This document shows, piece by piece, positions 25,003-33,393 of a stretch of 64,000 nucleotides of DNA (position 1 is its first letter; every line of letters begins with the position of its first letter). The stretch is from Candidatus Roseilinea sp. GTDB lineage: Bacteria > Chloroflexota > Anaerolineae > J036 > Brachytrichaceae. Location: NCBI GenBank assembly GCA_025998955.1, contig AP024676.1, positions 124,001 to 188,000 of the forward strand. Direction: 5' to 3'. The position numbers and the translations under genes are program-made. The notes beneath the pieces were generated by a model, which was given only the letters and a program-made list of their open reading frames with translations, searched no databases and was not told the origin of the DNA.

Positions 25003-26510
25003 TGCTCACCTCCCGAACGCCAGGGGCGACACAGGCCGTAACCGCGATAACGGCCTGCGCCGAGCAGAATCGGCCCGCGCACCGGTTGGTCAAAGATCAG
25101 CAGGGCGTGGGTGTGTTGATCAACGGTCTTGCCGAACTTCTTGGGCAGAGGCGGGAAGCGGTTGGCCGGCGGAGCGCCGATAAACAGCGAGCCGGGCATC
25201 AGCACAACCTCGCGCGGGCGCGGCAGGCCGATGCGCTCGCAGGCCGCTACGACCATCTCTTCCGCTTCCCTTTCGTCCTTCTTCGGGTAGCGGTCGAGCA
25301 CAATCGGCGTGACGGTGGCCCAGCGCTCGGCAGGGCCAAGCCACACGGGCTTGCGCAGCGTGATCATGCGCGGGAAAGAGCGGGTTTCCTGTTCGAGCCG
25401 CCACACCCCGAGGCGGCCCAGAGTCAGTTCCAGCGGCCGGGCTTCGCCGGTCTGCTTATTCCACGGAAAGAGCGCGTCCAGCAGCAAAGTCTGCTCATCT
25501 TTGGTCACGTCCTGCGGCACGGCCAGCGCCACGCCTTTCAGTTCACCGTCGGCGTGTTCGTGGCCCACATTCGGCAAAGCCACAAAGGCCAGATGGCCGT
25601 TCTCGCGCCGGCTGCGCTCACCAGCGGGGGTGTGGCCGCTGAGCCATTCGGGGACGGGCGGCCCGATGCGCTGTTCCCAAAGGCTGAGGGCGGCGTCGCG
25701 CAGGGTTTTCGCCAGCCAGAGCGCATCGGTGATGTCCAGCGTCGGGCCGGCGGTGCGGCGAAGTATCAGCAGTTCGGCGAAGTGCGAAGAAGGTGTGGGT
25801 GCCTTCTCCTCTTCCGGTTCTCGGTAGTAGCCCCACTTGAACGTGCGCGGGCGATACTCGCCGGCTTCCTGATCGCGCTCATAATCCGCTTTCAGCTCGT
25901 CAAGCGTGCGGAACACGCGCAGGCGGCAGGAGTAGTGGCGCTCGTCGGTCGGGACCAGCGTGGGCGGTGGCGGGTTATCCTCCACCCACATCTGCACCAG
26001 CGAGGACGTATCGCCCAGATAGCCCACCTTAGCGCACAGCCGCTCCAGCGCGGCGCGGTGCTCGGCGGGCAGTTCCACGTCCGGCCAGATGAGGTACACC
26101 GTGTCGCTTTCGGGGATGACGGCGGGGAAGTGGCGTTTATCGCGTTTGCGCTCAGACGGCAACACTTTGAGCAGGTCTTTGCTCTTTCGCCCTTTACGAA
26201 GCTCATCATCACTGATAGGTGTCGGTACGTACACAGGCACGGGCACGCGTTCCTCCACGTCGCTGTTGCGTTGAAAGACGGAGATAGCGGCGTGCAGCTC
26301 GAAGTCCGGCGACACGCTCAGATATGGTTCAGGCAGTTGCTGCAAGAACAACAAGCTTCGCCGTTCGGCTTCATTCGCTTCCGTTTCGGCCCAGGTGGCA
26401 ACCAGTGCCATGAACACGCGGTCGGGATGCGGCGGCCATTCAGGCTCCTCCTTCTTGTGGGAGGCGGCAGAGGCCCAGCCGCATAAATAGCGTATAGCGA
26501 TGGAGAACAT
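24999..26510 (-). CDS. csb2: Csb2: Cas5-Cas6 fusion of type I-G
   Basis: 503 residues. MFSIAIRYLCGWASA and EWPPHPDRVFMALVATW are characteristic of the GSU0054/Csb2 family, in which a Cas5-like RAMP is joined to a Cas6-like crRNA endonuclease. It therefore both cuts pre-crRNA within repeats and caps the 5' handle in the effector. It overlaps cas3 by 4 nt and touches the cas7 stop (1-nt overlap), so the three are translated together. The catalytic residues of the Cas6 part cannot be set from one sequence. Confidence 0.93.
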   Translation of the reverse strand: MFSIAIRYLCGWASAASHKKEEPEWPPHPDRVFMALVATWAETEANEAERRSLLFLQQLPEPYLSVSPDFELHAAISVFQRNSDVEERVPVPVYVPTPISDDELRKGRKSKDLLKVLPSERKRDKRHFPAVIPESDTVYLIWPDVELPAEHRAALERLCAKVGYLGDTSSLVQMWVEDNPPPPTLVPTDERHYSCRLRVFRTLDELKADYERDQEAGEYRPRTFKWGYYREPEEEKAPTPSSHFAELLILRRTAGPTLDITDALWLAKTLRDAALSLWEQRIGPPVPEWLSGHTPAGERSRRENGHLAFVALPNVGHEHADGELKGVALAVPQDVTKDEQTLLLDALFPWNKQTGEARPLELTLGRLGVWRLEQETRSFPRMITLRKPVWLGPAERWATVTPIVLDRYPKKDEREAEEMVVAACERIGLPRPREVVLMPGSLFIGAPPANRFPPLPKKFGKTVDQHTHALLIFDQPVRGPILLGAGRYRGYGLCRPWRSGGEQ

Positions 26511-27805
26511 CAGGCTTCCTCCTCATCCTGCTCCTCAACACCGACCGCACGACTGCGTAAAACCATTTCAACCAGATCGGCTCGCGGAGTCAACTTCATG
26601 CCAGCCGAGTTCCAGGGCAAGCCGGCGTTCTTCGCGTCTTCGACAGCCTGATTGAAAAGCTTCACCGCATCATCGGCGCTCAAAACAAAGGTCTCATTTC
26701 GGCCCAGAATTTCCCATTCCGGCACGCCCGAGGGAATATACAGATCGCATTGCGAGCGCAGGTTGTAGCCTTTCTCGCCGCTTAACGTTGCCGCGCACAA
26801 TGCCAACGCCGTGAGCGCCACGCGCGCGGCGGCATCCGCATCGTTATTGCCATTTACCGGGAAGCGTAGACGCCGCAGGGTCGGAAGCGAAATCACGGTG
26901 ATTTGCTCGGCGCGGTCAATGGTGAAGCCACCGATAGGGATCCATTCATCGGCACGTTTGGTAGGGGCGCCACTCTTATCAAGCGGATTGCCGTTCTTGT
27001 CCTTCTGAACCACCAGAGACGGCGTTACGTTGCCGTGATTAATCTCAGAGGGCCTGCCCTTGTTTCCATAGAGAACGAGTTTTTCGTTGCCGCTCTTGTC
27101 CTTCTCGCGTTTCGCTCTAGCCTGGTCAAGCGTCCAGTCGCCGTCTTCGGTCTCATAAACGGGCCCCGCCTTCAAAGCAATTTGCAGTGGATCCAGCCGA
27201 CCGCCGGTGCGCTGGCCGGGCACCGCGCCAATGCCGATGATTTCCGAGACAATGGCGCGCGGGAACTTCACACCCAGACCGCCGCGTGCGCCGGTTGAGT
27301 CCCACATCCCAAACACCAGCGCGGTCGGGCAATACTCAAACAGGGCCGTGGCATTTTGCAGGCTCGCGGCGTCCAACGCCGCCCCCGCAGGCGTTTTGCG
27401 AAACGGCAGCTTCGTTCCCGTGCCATCATTCCACTCGCTGTCGCGCAAGATCGCATCGGCGATGCGGTGTGGAGCCTCAAGACTTGTGACCCTGCCGATG
27501 AACGAGGCCTCCGTGCCGGAGAAATCCACAGTGATGACCGGCAGGGAGATGCGCTTTTCTTCTACGGCTTCCTGCAGCGCCAGCTCCATTCGATTCGCCT
27601 GTGATTGAACCGAATCGAGCAGGACGCAATCCACGGTCTCGCCTTTGATGCGGCGCTTTTCGGTGGCGTACTTGCCACCTTCATAGGTAGGCGGAAATAC
27701 CTTCGCTCCTGGCCCGCCGGCCGGTTGCAACTCCACCACGCGCCGCAGGGCAGCGGCATTCCCTGAGACGATCTCTTTCAATCTGTCGAGCGTGAGCGAG
27801 TTCAT
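26510..27805 (-). CDS. csb1: Csb1: Cas7 backbone subunit of type I-G
   Basis: 431 residues, GSU0053/Csb1 family: KVFPPTYEGGKYATEKRR near the N-terminus, the DSVQSQANRMELAL segment, and WDSTGARGGLGVKFPRAIVSEIIG in the middle. Cas7 proteins polymerise along the crRNA. It is the first gene of the effector operon. SD GGAGG lies 9 nt before the ATG at 27805, and the 74-nt gap to the WYL gene is the only place for an operon promoter if the genes are not read from WYL. Confidence 0.94.
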   Translation of the reverse strand: MNSLTLDRLKEIVSGNAAALRRVVELQPAGGPGAKVFPPTYEGGKYATEKRRIKGETVDCVLLDSVQSQANRMELALQEAVEEKRISLPVITVDFSGTEASFIGRVTSLEAPHRIADAILRDSEWNDGTGTKLPFRKTPAGAALDAASLQNATALFEYCPTALVFGMWDSTGARGGLGVKFPRAIVSEIIGIGAVPGQRTGGRLDPLQIALKAGPVYETEDGDWTLDQARAKREKDKSGNEKLVLYGNKGRPSEINHGNVTPSLVVQKDKNGNPLDKSGAPTKRADEWIPIGGFTIDRAEQITVISLPTLRRLRFPVNGNNDADAAARVALTALALCAATLSGEKGYNLRSQCDLYIPSGVPEWEILGRNETFVLSADDAVKLFNQAVEDAKNAGLPWNSAGMKLTPRADLVEMVLRSRAVGVEEQDEEEA

Positions 27806-27879
27806 CTGAAAGCCCTCCTTCTATATTTGATTGACAAAGGTTTGCGAGGAGTTTTACCCCTCCTTGGTGCACCCAACGT

Positions 27880-28854
27880 TCACTCTGCGTCGTATACAGC
27901 GGCCATTTTTCGCACCTCCTCGGCCACGGCCCGCCGCAGCGATTCGGGCGCGAGCACCTGCGCGTGGCTGCCGTACTGCATCACCCAGCGCTGTATCTCG
28001 CCCAGCCCACTCGTCCACAGCCGCAGCGTCACGCCGCCGTCGTCGCGCGGCTCCAGCCGGGCCGTGTCATGCCATTTGCGCTCGCGGATCCACGGCGCCT
28101 GATACTTGTCGAAACGGATCACGACCTCGACCGGCTCATCGCCCCCTTCAGCGCCGAAGGAAGACCTGAGCCAATCCGAGATGGAGATCGAGTCGCGCCG
28201 CACGAACTTGTCCGGCAGCATGCGGCAGGACTGGATGCGCCCGACGTGAAAGGTGCGCTTGGCCGCCTTGCCCACGTCGTAGGCCAGCAGATACCAGTCG
28301 CCTTTGGTGTTGTTCAGGTGGTAGGGCTCGACGGTGCGCTCGGTGCGCTGGCCGGTGGTGTTGGCGAAGTAGCCGATGAAAAGCAGCCGTTGCTCCCGGA
28401 TGGCGCGGTGGATCATCATCAACGTTTGCATGTTCGTCTCCATCAACGGCGGCGGCACGAACGTGTAGTGCATGTGCAACGTCTCTAGGTCAATCGTGAT
28501 GTCGCCCTTGAGGGTTTGCGACAACTTCTGAATAGCCGAGTGCAGCGGTTGCTGAAAGTCGGTGCCGATGTAACGCTGGGCTAACTCCACGCTGAGGAAA
28601 AACGCCAGCAGCTCTCCCTGGGTGGCCATCACGTTGGGCAAGGCATAGGCCGGCTCTGTGTAATACCACCCGCCGCGCTGCCGGTCGGTGGCCAGGGGCG
28701 CGCGCAGTTGCTCGATCATGTAGGCGCGGTCGTTGAAGATCACCCGTCGGCTCACCCCCAGTTCTTTTGCCAAGCTATCCGCGTTCGGGTATTTGCCGGC
28801 GCGCACCTGCCGGTCAATCTCCAGGATGCGCGCCAACTGTTGACGCTGCGACAT
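27880..28854 (-). CDS. WYL-domain transcriptional regulator of the CRISPR locus
   Basis: 324 residues. An N-terminal helix-turn-helix (ADSLAKELGVSRRVIFNDRAYM) is followed by a WYL domain (about 130-220: RLLFIGYFANTTGQ, ERTVEPYHLNNTKGDWYLLAYDV) and a WCX-like C-terminus. WYL proteins bind nucleic acids or nucleotides and often repress CRISPR-Cas or other defence genes until needed. ATG 28854 is chosen because GGAGG lies 9 nt upstream; the GTG at 28863 would sit on the SD itself. It directly precedes csb1 on the same strand. The 141 nt upstream (28864-29005) show no gene. Confidence 0.92.
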   Translation of the reverse strand: MSQRQQLARILEIDRQVRAGKYPNADSLAKELGVSRRVIFNDRAYMIEQLRAPLATDRQRGGWYYTEPAYALPNVMATQGELLAFFLSVELAQRYIGTDFQQPLHSAIQKLSQTLKGDITIDLETLHMHYTFVPPPLMETNMQTLMMIHRAIREQRLLFIGYFANTTGQRTERTVEPYHLNNTKGDWYLLAYDVGKAAKRTFHVGRIQSCRMLPDKFVRRDSISISDWLRSSFGAEGGDEPVEVVIRFDKYQAPWIRERKWHDTARLEPRDDGGVTLRLWTSGLGEIQRWVMQYGSHAQVLAPESLRRAVAEEVRKMAAVYDAE

Positions 28855-29005
28855 CTTCTCCACCCTCCTGCATTGCGGCGCTGTGCAGCGCGATCGCTCG
28901 GCGCTGCCAAGACGGACCTACACGGTTTGTCTAATAGTCGCAGTGTAGGCAGAAAAGTGCATCAGACGTGCACTCGCGCAGCAAAGCAGGATGAGGCGCG
29001 CCCGG

Positions 29006-30697
29006 TCAGGGCCTGGCCGAGGAGAAGCTGTAGGTGCGGATCGGGCCGCGCGAGTCGGCGTCGGTGACGCGTAGCTTGTCGCCGACGCGCGCGAAGGTGA
29101 GCCGGCGGGTGACGCCGTCGCCGAACTCGAAGGCGACGGTGTGGGGCTCGCCGGTGAACGGCCGGCTGCGGACGCCCCAATCGCAATCGCGCGGCCGACA
29201 ACGGACGAACGCCTGAACGGTGATAATCGGGCCGTCGTTGCCGATGACCAGCCGCGTGACGCCGTCGGTCGCCGGGTCGTCGTTCACCCAAACGCCGCTG
29301 TATTGGCCGTAGCGCGCTTCCATCGCCTGTGCCGTCGCCTGCACGACGGCGGTCGCGGTTGCTCCCGCCATCTGCTGCGCGCTCGCCGTGGCCTGCGCGC
29401 TCACCGTGCCCTGGGCCTGGGTCGTCCCGCGCGCGATGGCGGTGCCCGTCGCGCTGAGGATGGCCAGGGCGTCCTGGGTGGCTTTGGCTGCAGCTGCCTC
29501 CTGGGCGCGCACGAACGCGTCGGCGATGGCGGTCGCCGTGGCCTGCGAGGCAGCCGTCGCCGTCGCTGCGATCTGCGCCTGGGCAGCAGCTTCGGCGTCG
29601 CGTGTGGCCTGGGCGATGGCCGACGCGGTCGCGTTCGCGGCGGCCGTCGCTTGGACATCCACCACGACCACCTTGACCGAGCGGTGCACCTCTCCGAACG
29701 AATTACGGGCAATCAGCGTGTAGACCGTGGTCTCGTTCGGCGCGACGCGCACGGCGTCCCGCGGCCTGAACGTGCCGGCCGGCTGCAGCTCCACGCGCTC
29801 GGCGTTCACGGCGTCCCATTCGATCAGCAACGGTTCGCCTTTGTTCAGGAGGATGTCACTCAGGTCGTTGACCTTGTTCACGCCGTTGAACGCGAACACG
29901 GCCAGGCCAACTTCGGCAGGCGGCGGGGTGAAGGTGGGGCGCGGCGTCTCGGTGGGAGAGGGGTAGATCAGCCGGGCGGTCGTCTGCCGGCCCAATCGGT
30001 TGTAGGCGACGAGCGTGAGGTCTTCCTCGCCCTGGGCAATCGTGTATGCGCCTGCACCGGTGCGCGGGTCGAACGTCAGCCGCAATGGGTCGGCAGGCCG
30101 GCCGTCCACCAGCAGTTCGACGCGCTGCGCATTGCCGACTTCGAAGCGCACCGTCGGGCCTGCCTCGCCGGTGACCAGCGCCAGGCTGCGAATCTCCGCC
30201 GGCTGCGATAGGACGCCGTAGATGGCCAATGCCAGCGCCGCGAGCGCAAACGCGCCGACTAAGATGGCGGGCCCATAGCGCCGCTGAGGCGGCGATGTCG
30301 GCGCAGGGAGTGGATCGGCTGCCTTGGCGGGTTGCACGGGACCGGATAGCGTGTTGGAAGCCGACGCGGGCATGATGAGTTTGAACGTGTAGCTACCGAC
30401 CCGAAGGCGCTGGACGCTCTCCCACGGGGAGGGCGACTCCGGGGGCAACCTGCGCTCGTCCAGGTAAGTGCCGGTGGTCGAGCCCAGGTCGGTGACCGTG
30501 ACGCGGCCGGATGCGCTGTCCCAGCGGATGCGCAGGTGCAGCGGGGAGATCGCTTTCGATGGGAGCGCAACGTCGCTATGCAGGGCACGACCGACGGTCA
30601 GCCCTTCGCCGTCCGGCGGCAGCAGAAAGACGTTCACCACGCGGCCCAGTTCATCCTGCACGCGCACACGCGGCGCGCCGGCGTTCGACTCACCCAT
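29006..30697 (-). CDS. FHA-domain membrane protein with long Ala/Thr linker
   Basis: 563 residues. Residues 20-110 form an FHA domain (LTVGRALHSDVALPSKAISP, then LHLRI and DLGSTTGTYLD), which reads phosphothreonine. One membrane helix follows at about 147-168, so FHA is cytoplasmic and the rest outside. Then come Ig-like segments (YTIAQGEEDLTLVAYNRLG; VYTLIARNSFGEV), about 110 residues of Ala/Thr/Gln repeats (ATATAIAQ, ATATAASQATATAIAD), and a final domain of about 100 residues. This may transmit signals from Ser/Thr kinases to the envelope. The start overlaps the FAD oxidoreductase stop by 8 nt, so the two are co-translated. Confidence 0.88.
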   Translation of the reverse strand: MGESNAGAPRVRVQDELGRVVNVFLLPPDGEGLTVGRALHSDVALPSKAISPLHLRIRWDSASGRVTVTDLGSTTGTYLDERRLPPESPSPWESVQRLRVGSYTFKLIMPASASNTLSGPVQPAKAADPLPAPTSPPQRRYGPAILVGAFALAALALAIYGVLSQPAEIRSLALVTGEAGPTVRFEVGNAQRVELLVDGRPADPLRLTFDPRTGAGAYTIAQGEEDLTLVAYNRLGRQTTARLIYPSPTETPRPTFTPPPAEVGLAVFAFNGVNKVNDLSDILLNKGEPLLIEWDAVNAERVELQPAGTFRPRDAVRVAPNETTVYTLIARNSFGEVHRSVKVVVVDVQATAAANATASAIAQATRDAEAAAQAQIAATATAASQATATAIADAFVRAQEAAAAKATQDALAILSATGTAIARGTTQAQGTVSAQATASAQQMAGATATAVVQATAQAMEARYGQYSGVWVNDDPATDGVTRLVIGNDGPIITVQAFVRCRPRDCDWGVRSRPFTGEPHTVAFEFGDGVTRRLTFARVGDKLRVTDADSRGPIRTYSFSSARP

Positions 30698-32018
30698 CGC
30701 TTACTGTGGAGAGTATAGCTGCCGCCGTCTCGCGCCCGAGCTTGATGGCGTAGTTCGTGCCGCGATCCCACGGATATACCTGGCTCATGCTGGCGAAGAG
30801 CAAGCCTGGCAGCGGTGTCTTCACGGGCGGGATGTGACGCGAGTGGTTGACGAACGGCACCGGTTGCGCGTATGGCTCGCGAAAGACCCAAGCGTCCTGT
30901 ATCCACGATGGGTCGAACTGCGGGTTGAAGCGCGCCAGCGAGGGCAGGAAGGTGTGGCGCAGTTCGTCTTCCGTCATGGAGAAGTAGGGATGAGAGGTCG
31001 GCAGATAGTCGCCACAATAGATCAGGTGTTGTCCGCCGAAGTGCTTGGCTGCGACGAAGTTGGTGTGCTCGCACATGGCCAGATAGGGAAAGCCGGCGCT
31101 CTTCGGCAGGTTGTGCCAATAGTAGCCTTGCCGGTCGAGCTGCCGGTCGAGCGCGAAGATCACGACGACGGCGCCGAGCGACTGCAACGCATTGAGCGCG
31201 CCCAGATAGTCCGGCGGCAACTGCGGCGCGAGCTTGGCCATCAGGCGCGGCGACGTCGTGCTCAATACAGCATCGAATGCGTGGAGATTGGAGTGGAGAT
31301 TGGAGATTGGGGATTGGGTGCGCACGATCCACTTTCTCAATTCTGCATTTTCAATTCTCAATTCTTCAACACGCGTGGAGTAGTGAATGACGCCGCCGAG
31401 GCCCTGCACGCGCGCGGCCAATGCGTCGAAGAAGGCTTGGAAGCCGCCGGTGAAGGTGCCGAGCCGAGGGCTGCGCGCCTTGATGCGCGCCCACAGCCAG
31501 GCCATGTTCACTTGTTGATATAGGTCGCCGAACTTGCCCTCCAGCAGCGGCTGCCAGATGACTTCGTAGGCTTGCCGGCCCATCCACCGCGACGCCCATT
31601 CATGCGCGGTGTAGCGCTCCAGGGCGCGCCAGTTTGAGGTGAGATACTTCAAATAGATCGTGGCCAGTCCGAAGGGGATCTTTGCGGCGAACGATAGGCC
31701 GGGGAACTTCAGCGCAGCCGCCGGCGAGTCGAGCGGATAGAAACGGCCGTTCCAGTAGGAAACCGTGACCGGCCGCTTGAAGATCACATGGTCGCGCATG
31801 CCGATCTCGTCAGCCAGCCTGAGCACGTCGGCGTCAGACTCGAACCAGTGGTGATAGAACTTCTCCAGCGACCAATCCCAGTTCGGCATCTTGAAGCCGG
31901 CTGCCAGGCCGCCGGGCTTGTCGTTGGCTTCGAAGATCGTGACGCGGCATCCGGCCTTCAATAGGTCGTGCGCAGCGGCCAGGCCGGTCGCCCCCGCGCC
32001 GATGATGGCGATGTCCAT
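30690..32018 (-). CDS. FAD-dependent oxidoreductase (protoporphyrinogen-oxidase/desaturase-like)
   Basis: 442 residues. MDIAIIGAGATGLAAAHDLL is the FAD-binding Rossmann start, followed by FEANDKPGGLAAGF and a C-terminal PGLLFASMSQVYPWDRGTNY that closes the flavin site. Related enzymes act on sugars (UDP-galactopyranose-mutase-like), carotenoids or porphyrins; the substrate is unknown. Odd: the stretch YSTRVEELRIENAELRKW...NLHSNLHAFD (31281-31370) is encoded by heptamer-type DNA words of the sort otherwise found between genes, and looks like an in-frame insertion before the FDAVLSTT strand. Co-translated with the FHA gene. Confidence 0.88.
   Translation of the reverse strand: MDIAIIGAGATGLAAAHDLLKAGCRVTIFEANDKPGGLAAGFKMPNWDWSLEKFYHHWFESDADVLRLADEIGMRDHVIFKRPVTVSYWNGRFYPLDSPAAALKFPGLSFAAKIPFGLATIYLKYLTSNWRALERYTAHEWASRWMGRQAYEVIWQPLLEGKFGDLYQQVNMAWLWARIKARSPRLGTFTGGFQAFFDALAARVQGLGGVIHYSTRVEELRIENAELRKWIVRTQSPISNLHSNLHAFDAVLSTTSPRLMAKLAPQLPPDYLGALNALQSLGAVVVIFALDRQLDRQGYYWHNLPKSAGFPYLAMCEHTNFVAAKHFGGQHLIYCGDYLPTSHPYFSMTEDELRHTFLPSLARFNPQFDPSWIQDAWVFREPYAQPVPFVNHSRHIPPVKTPLPGLLFASMSQVYPWDRGTNYAIKLGRETAAAILSTVSDG
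31281..31370. repeat. Heptamer-word repeat inside coding sequence
   Basis: Plus strand: GGAGATT, GGAGTGG, AGATTGG, AGATTGG, GGATTGG, then a short gap and CTCAATT, CTGCATT, TTCAATT, CTCAATT, CTTCAAC. The step is 7 bp. The first word family is the same as at 53750-53872. It encodes about 27 residues of the FAD oxidoreductase without a frame break. Confidence 0.75.
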
Positions 32019-32070
32019 TCGTGCCCGCTATGCTACCTGGTCGAGACCCGACTTGGCGCGCTAGCGTGCG

Positions 32071-32530
32071 CCGACCCGCCCCGGCGTAAACGCCGGGGCT
32101 GAACGAGGCGGGCGATGCGACGCACGAACGCTTGCGACGTGCCTGCACTCTCAGCGCCGGGGTTCAGCCCGGCGCGGTGGTATGCGCCGACCCGCCCCGG
32201 CGTAAACGCCAGGGCTGAACGAGGCGGGCGATGCGACGCATGAACGCTTGCGACGTGCCTGCACTCTCAGCGCCGGGGTTTAGCCCGGCGCGGCGGTATG
32301 CGCCGACCCGCCCCGGCGTAAACGCCAGGGCTGAGTGAGATGGGCGATGCGACGCATGAACGCTTGCGACGTGCCTGCACTCTCAGCGCCGGGGTTCGGC
32401 CCGGCGCGGTGGTGTGCGCCGACCCGCCCCGGCGTAAACGCCGGGACTGAACGAGGCGGGCGATGCGACGCATGAACGCTTGCGACGTGCCTGCACTCTC
32501 AGCGCCGGGGTTCGGCCCGGCCCGGCGCAG
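32071..32530. repeat. Four 116-bp tandem REP (BIME-like) units, left of the transposase
   Basis: Units start at 32071, 32187, 32303 and 32419, exactly 116 bp apart and nearly identical. Each contains the hairpins CCCCGGCGT-AA-ACGCCGGGG (decayed to one mismatch in three units) and GCGCCGGG-GTTCA-CCCGGCGC with the spacer word GCGATGCGACGCA. Paired hairpins with a spacer are the structure of bacterial interspersed mosaic elements. They fill the gap between the FAD oxidoreductase start and the RAYT gene; no other gene lies in it. Confidence 0.9.
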
Positions 32531-32579
32531 CTTGCCGGCAAAGTTGAACGCCGGTATGCTCATCTCGCTTGTCCAAAAC

Positions 32580-32999
32580 ATGGCCCACTGGCGATTGTTC
32601 TACCACTTCGTATGGAGCACCAAGCTGCGTCAACCGCTCATCACGGAGGCGATTGAAGCATCGCTCTACAACGTCATCGTGGCCAAAGCCGAAGAAGTTG
32701 GCGCGCTGGTTCATGCGGTTGGAGGCATCGAGGATCATGTTCACTTGGTCGCCTCCGTGCCACCGGCGGTTTCGTTGTCCGAATTCATCAATCGCGTCAA
32801 AGGCAGCAGCTCACACTTTGTGAATCATGCATTGGATGTGCCCTTTGCATGGCAAGCTGAGTACGGCGTCTTGTCCTTCGGTGGCAAACAGCTTGGCTTT
32901 GTGGTGCGGTATGTCAAGCACCAGCGTGAACATCACCGTGACGGCACGATATTGCCGGCGCTTGAGGTTACATATGGTCGTGGCGAGTCATCGCGATAG
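32580..32999 (+). CDS. REP-associated tyrosine transposase (Y1, IS200/IS605-like)
   Basis: 139 residues. Start MAHWRLFYHFVWSTK is typical for the family. H53-V-H55 (EDHVHLV) is the HUH metal site and Y111 (VVRYVKHQREHH) the nucleophile for single-strand cleavage. Length and motifs are complete, so it may be active. It sits between two blocks of REP hairpins, the classic RAYT arrangement, in which the transposase cuts and spreads REP/BIME units. ATG 32580 is chosen because residues encoded upstream come from REP sequence. No accessory TnpB gene is seen. Confidence 0.92.
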   Translation: MAHWRLFYHFVWSTKLRQPLITEAIEASLYNVIVAKAEEVGALVHAVGGIEDHVHLVASVPPAVSLSEFINRVKGSSSHFVNHALDVPFAWQAEYGVLSFGGKQLGFVVRYVKHQREHHRDGTILPALEVTYGRGESSR

Positions 33000-33033
33000 A
33001 CCCACTGCAGCGTTTGCTCGACCAGCGACGGTA

Positions 33034-33393
33034 TGCGCCGACCCGCCCCGGCGTAAACGCCGGGGCTGAGCGAGGCGGGCGATGCGACGCACGAACGCTT
33101 GCGACGTCTCGTGCGCTCGGCGCCGAGAGGTGGCTCGGCACGGTGTCTCGCTCGTTCTTTCAGCGCCGGGGTTCAGCCCGGCGCGGCGGTGTGCGCCGAC
33201 CCGCCCCGGCGTAAACGCCAGGGCTGAACGAGGCGGGCGATGCGACGCACGAACGCTTGCGACGTCTCGTGCGCTCGGCGCCGAGAGACCCGCCCCGGCG
33301 TAAACGCCGGGGCTGAACGAGGCGGGCGACGCGACATTTGCCCGACGCTCGCGGCTTGCCCGTATTTTCAGCGCCGGGGGTTTAGCCCGGCGC
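33034..33393. repeat. Three REP units, right of the transposase
   Basis: The same hairpins and spacer words as at 32071-32530, starting near 33038, 33196 and 33288. Spacing is irregular here (158 and 92 bp), and a variant spacer TCGTGCGCTCGGCGCCGAGAG occurs in the first two. The last hairpin (33370-33393) contains the stop codon of the following ATP-grasp gene. The 382 nt between the transposase and that gene hold nothing else. Confidence 0.88.
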
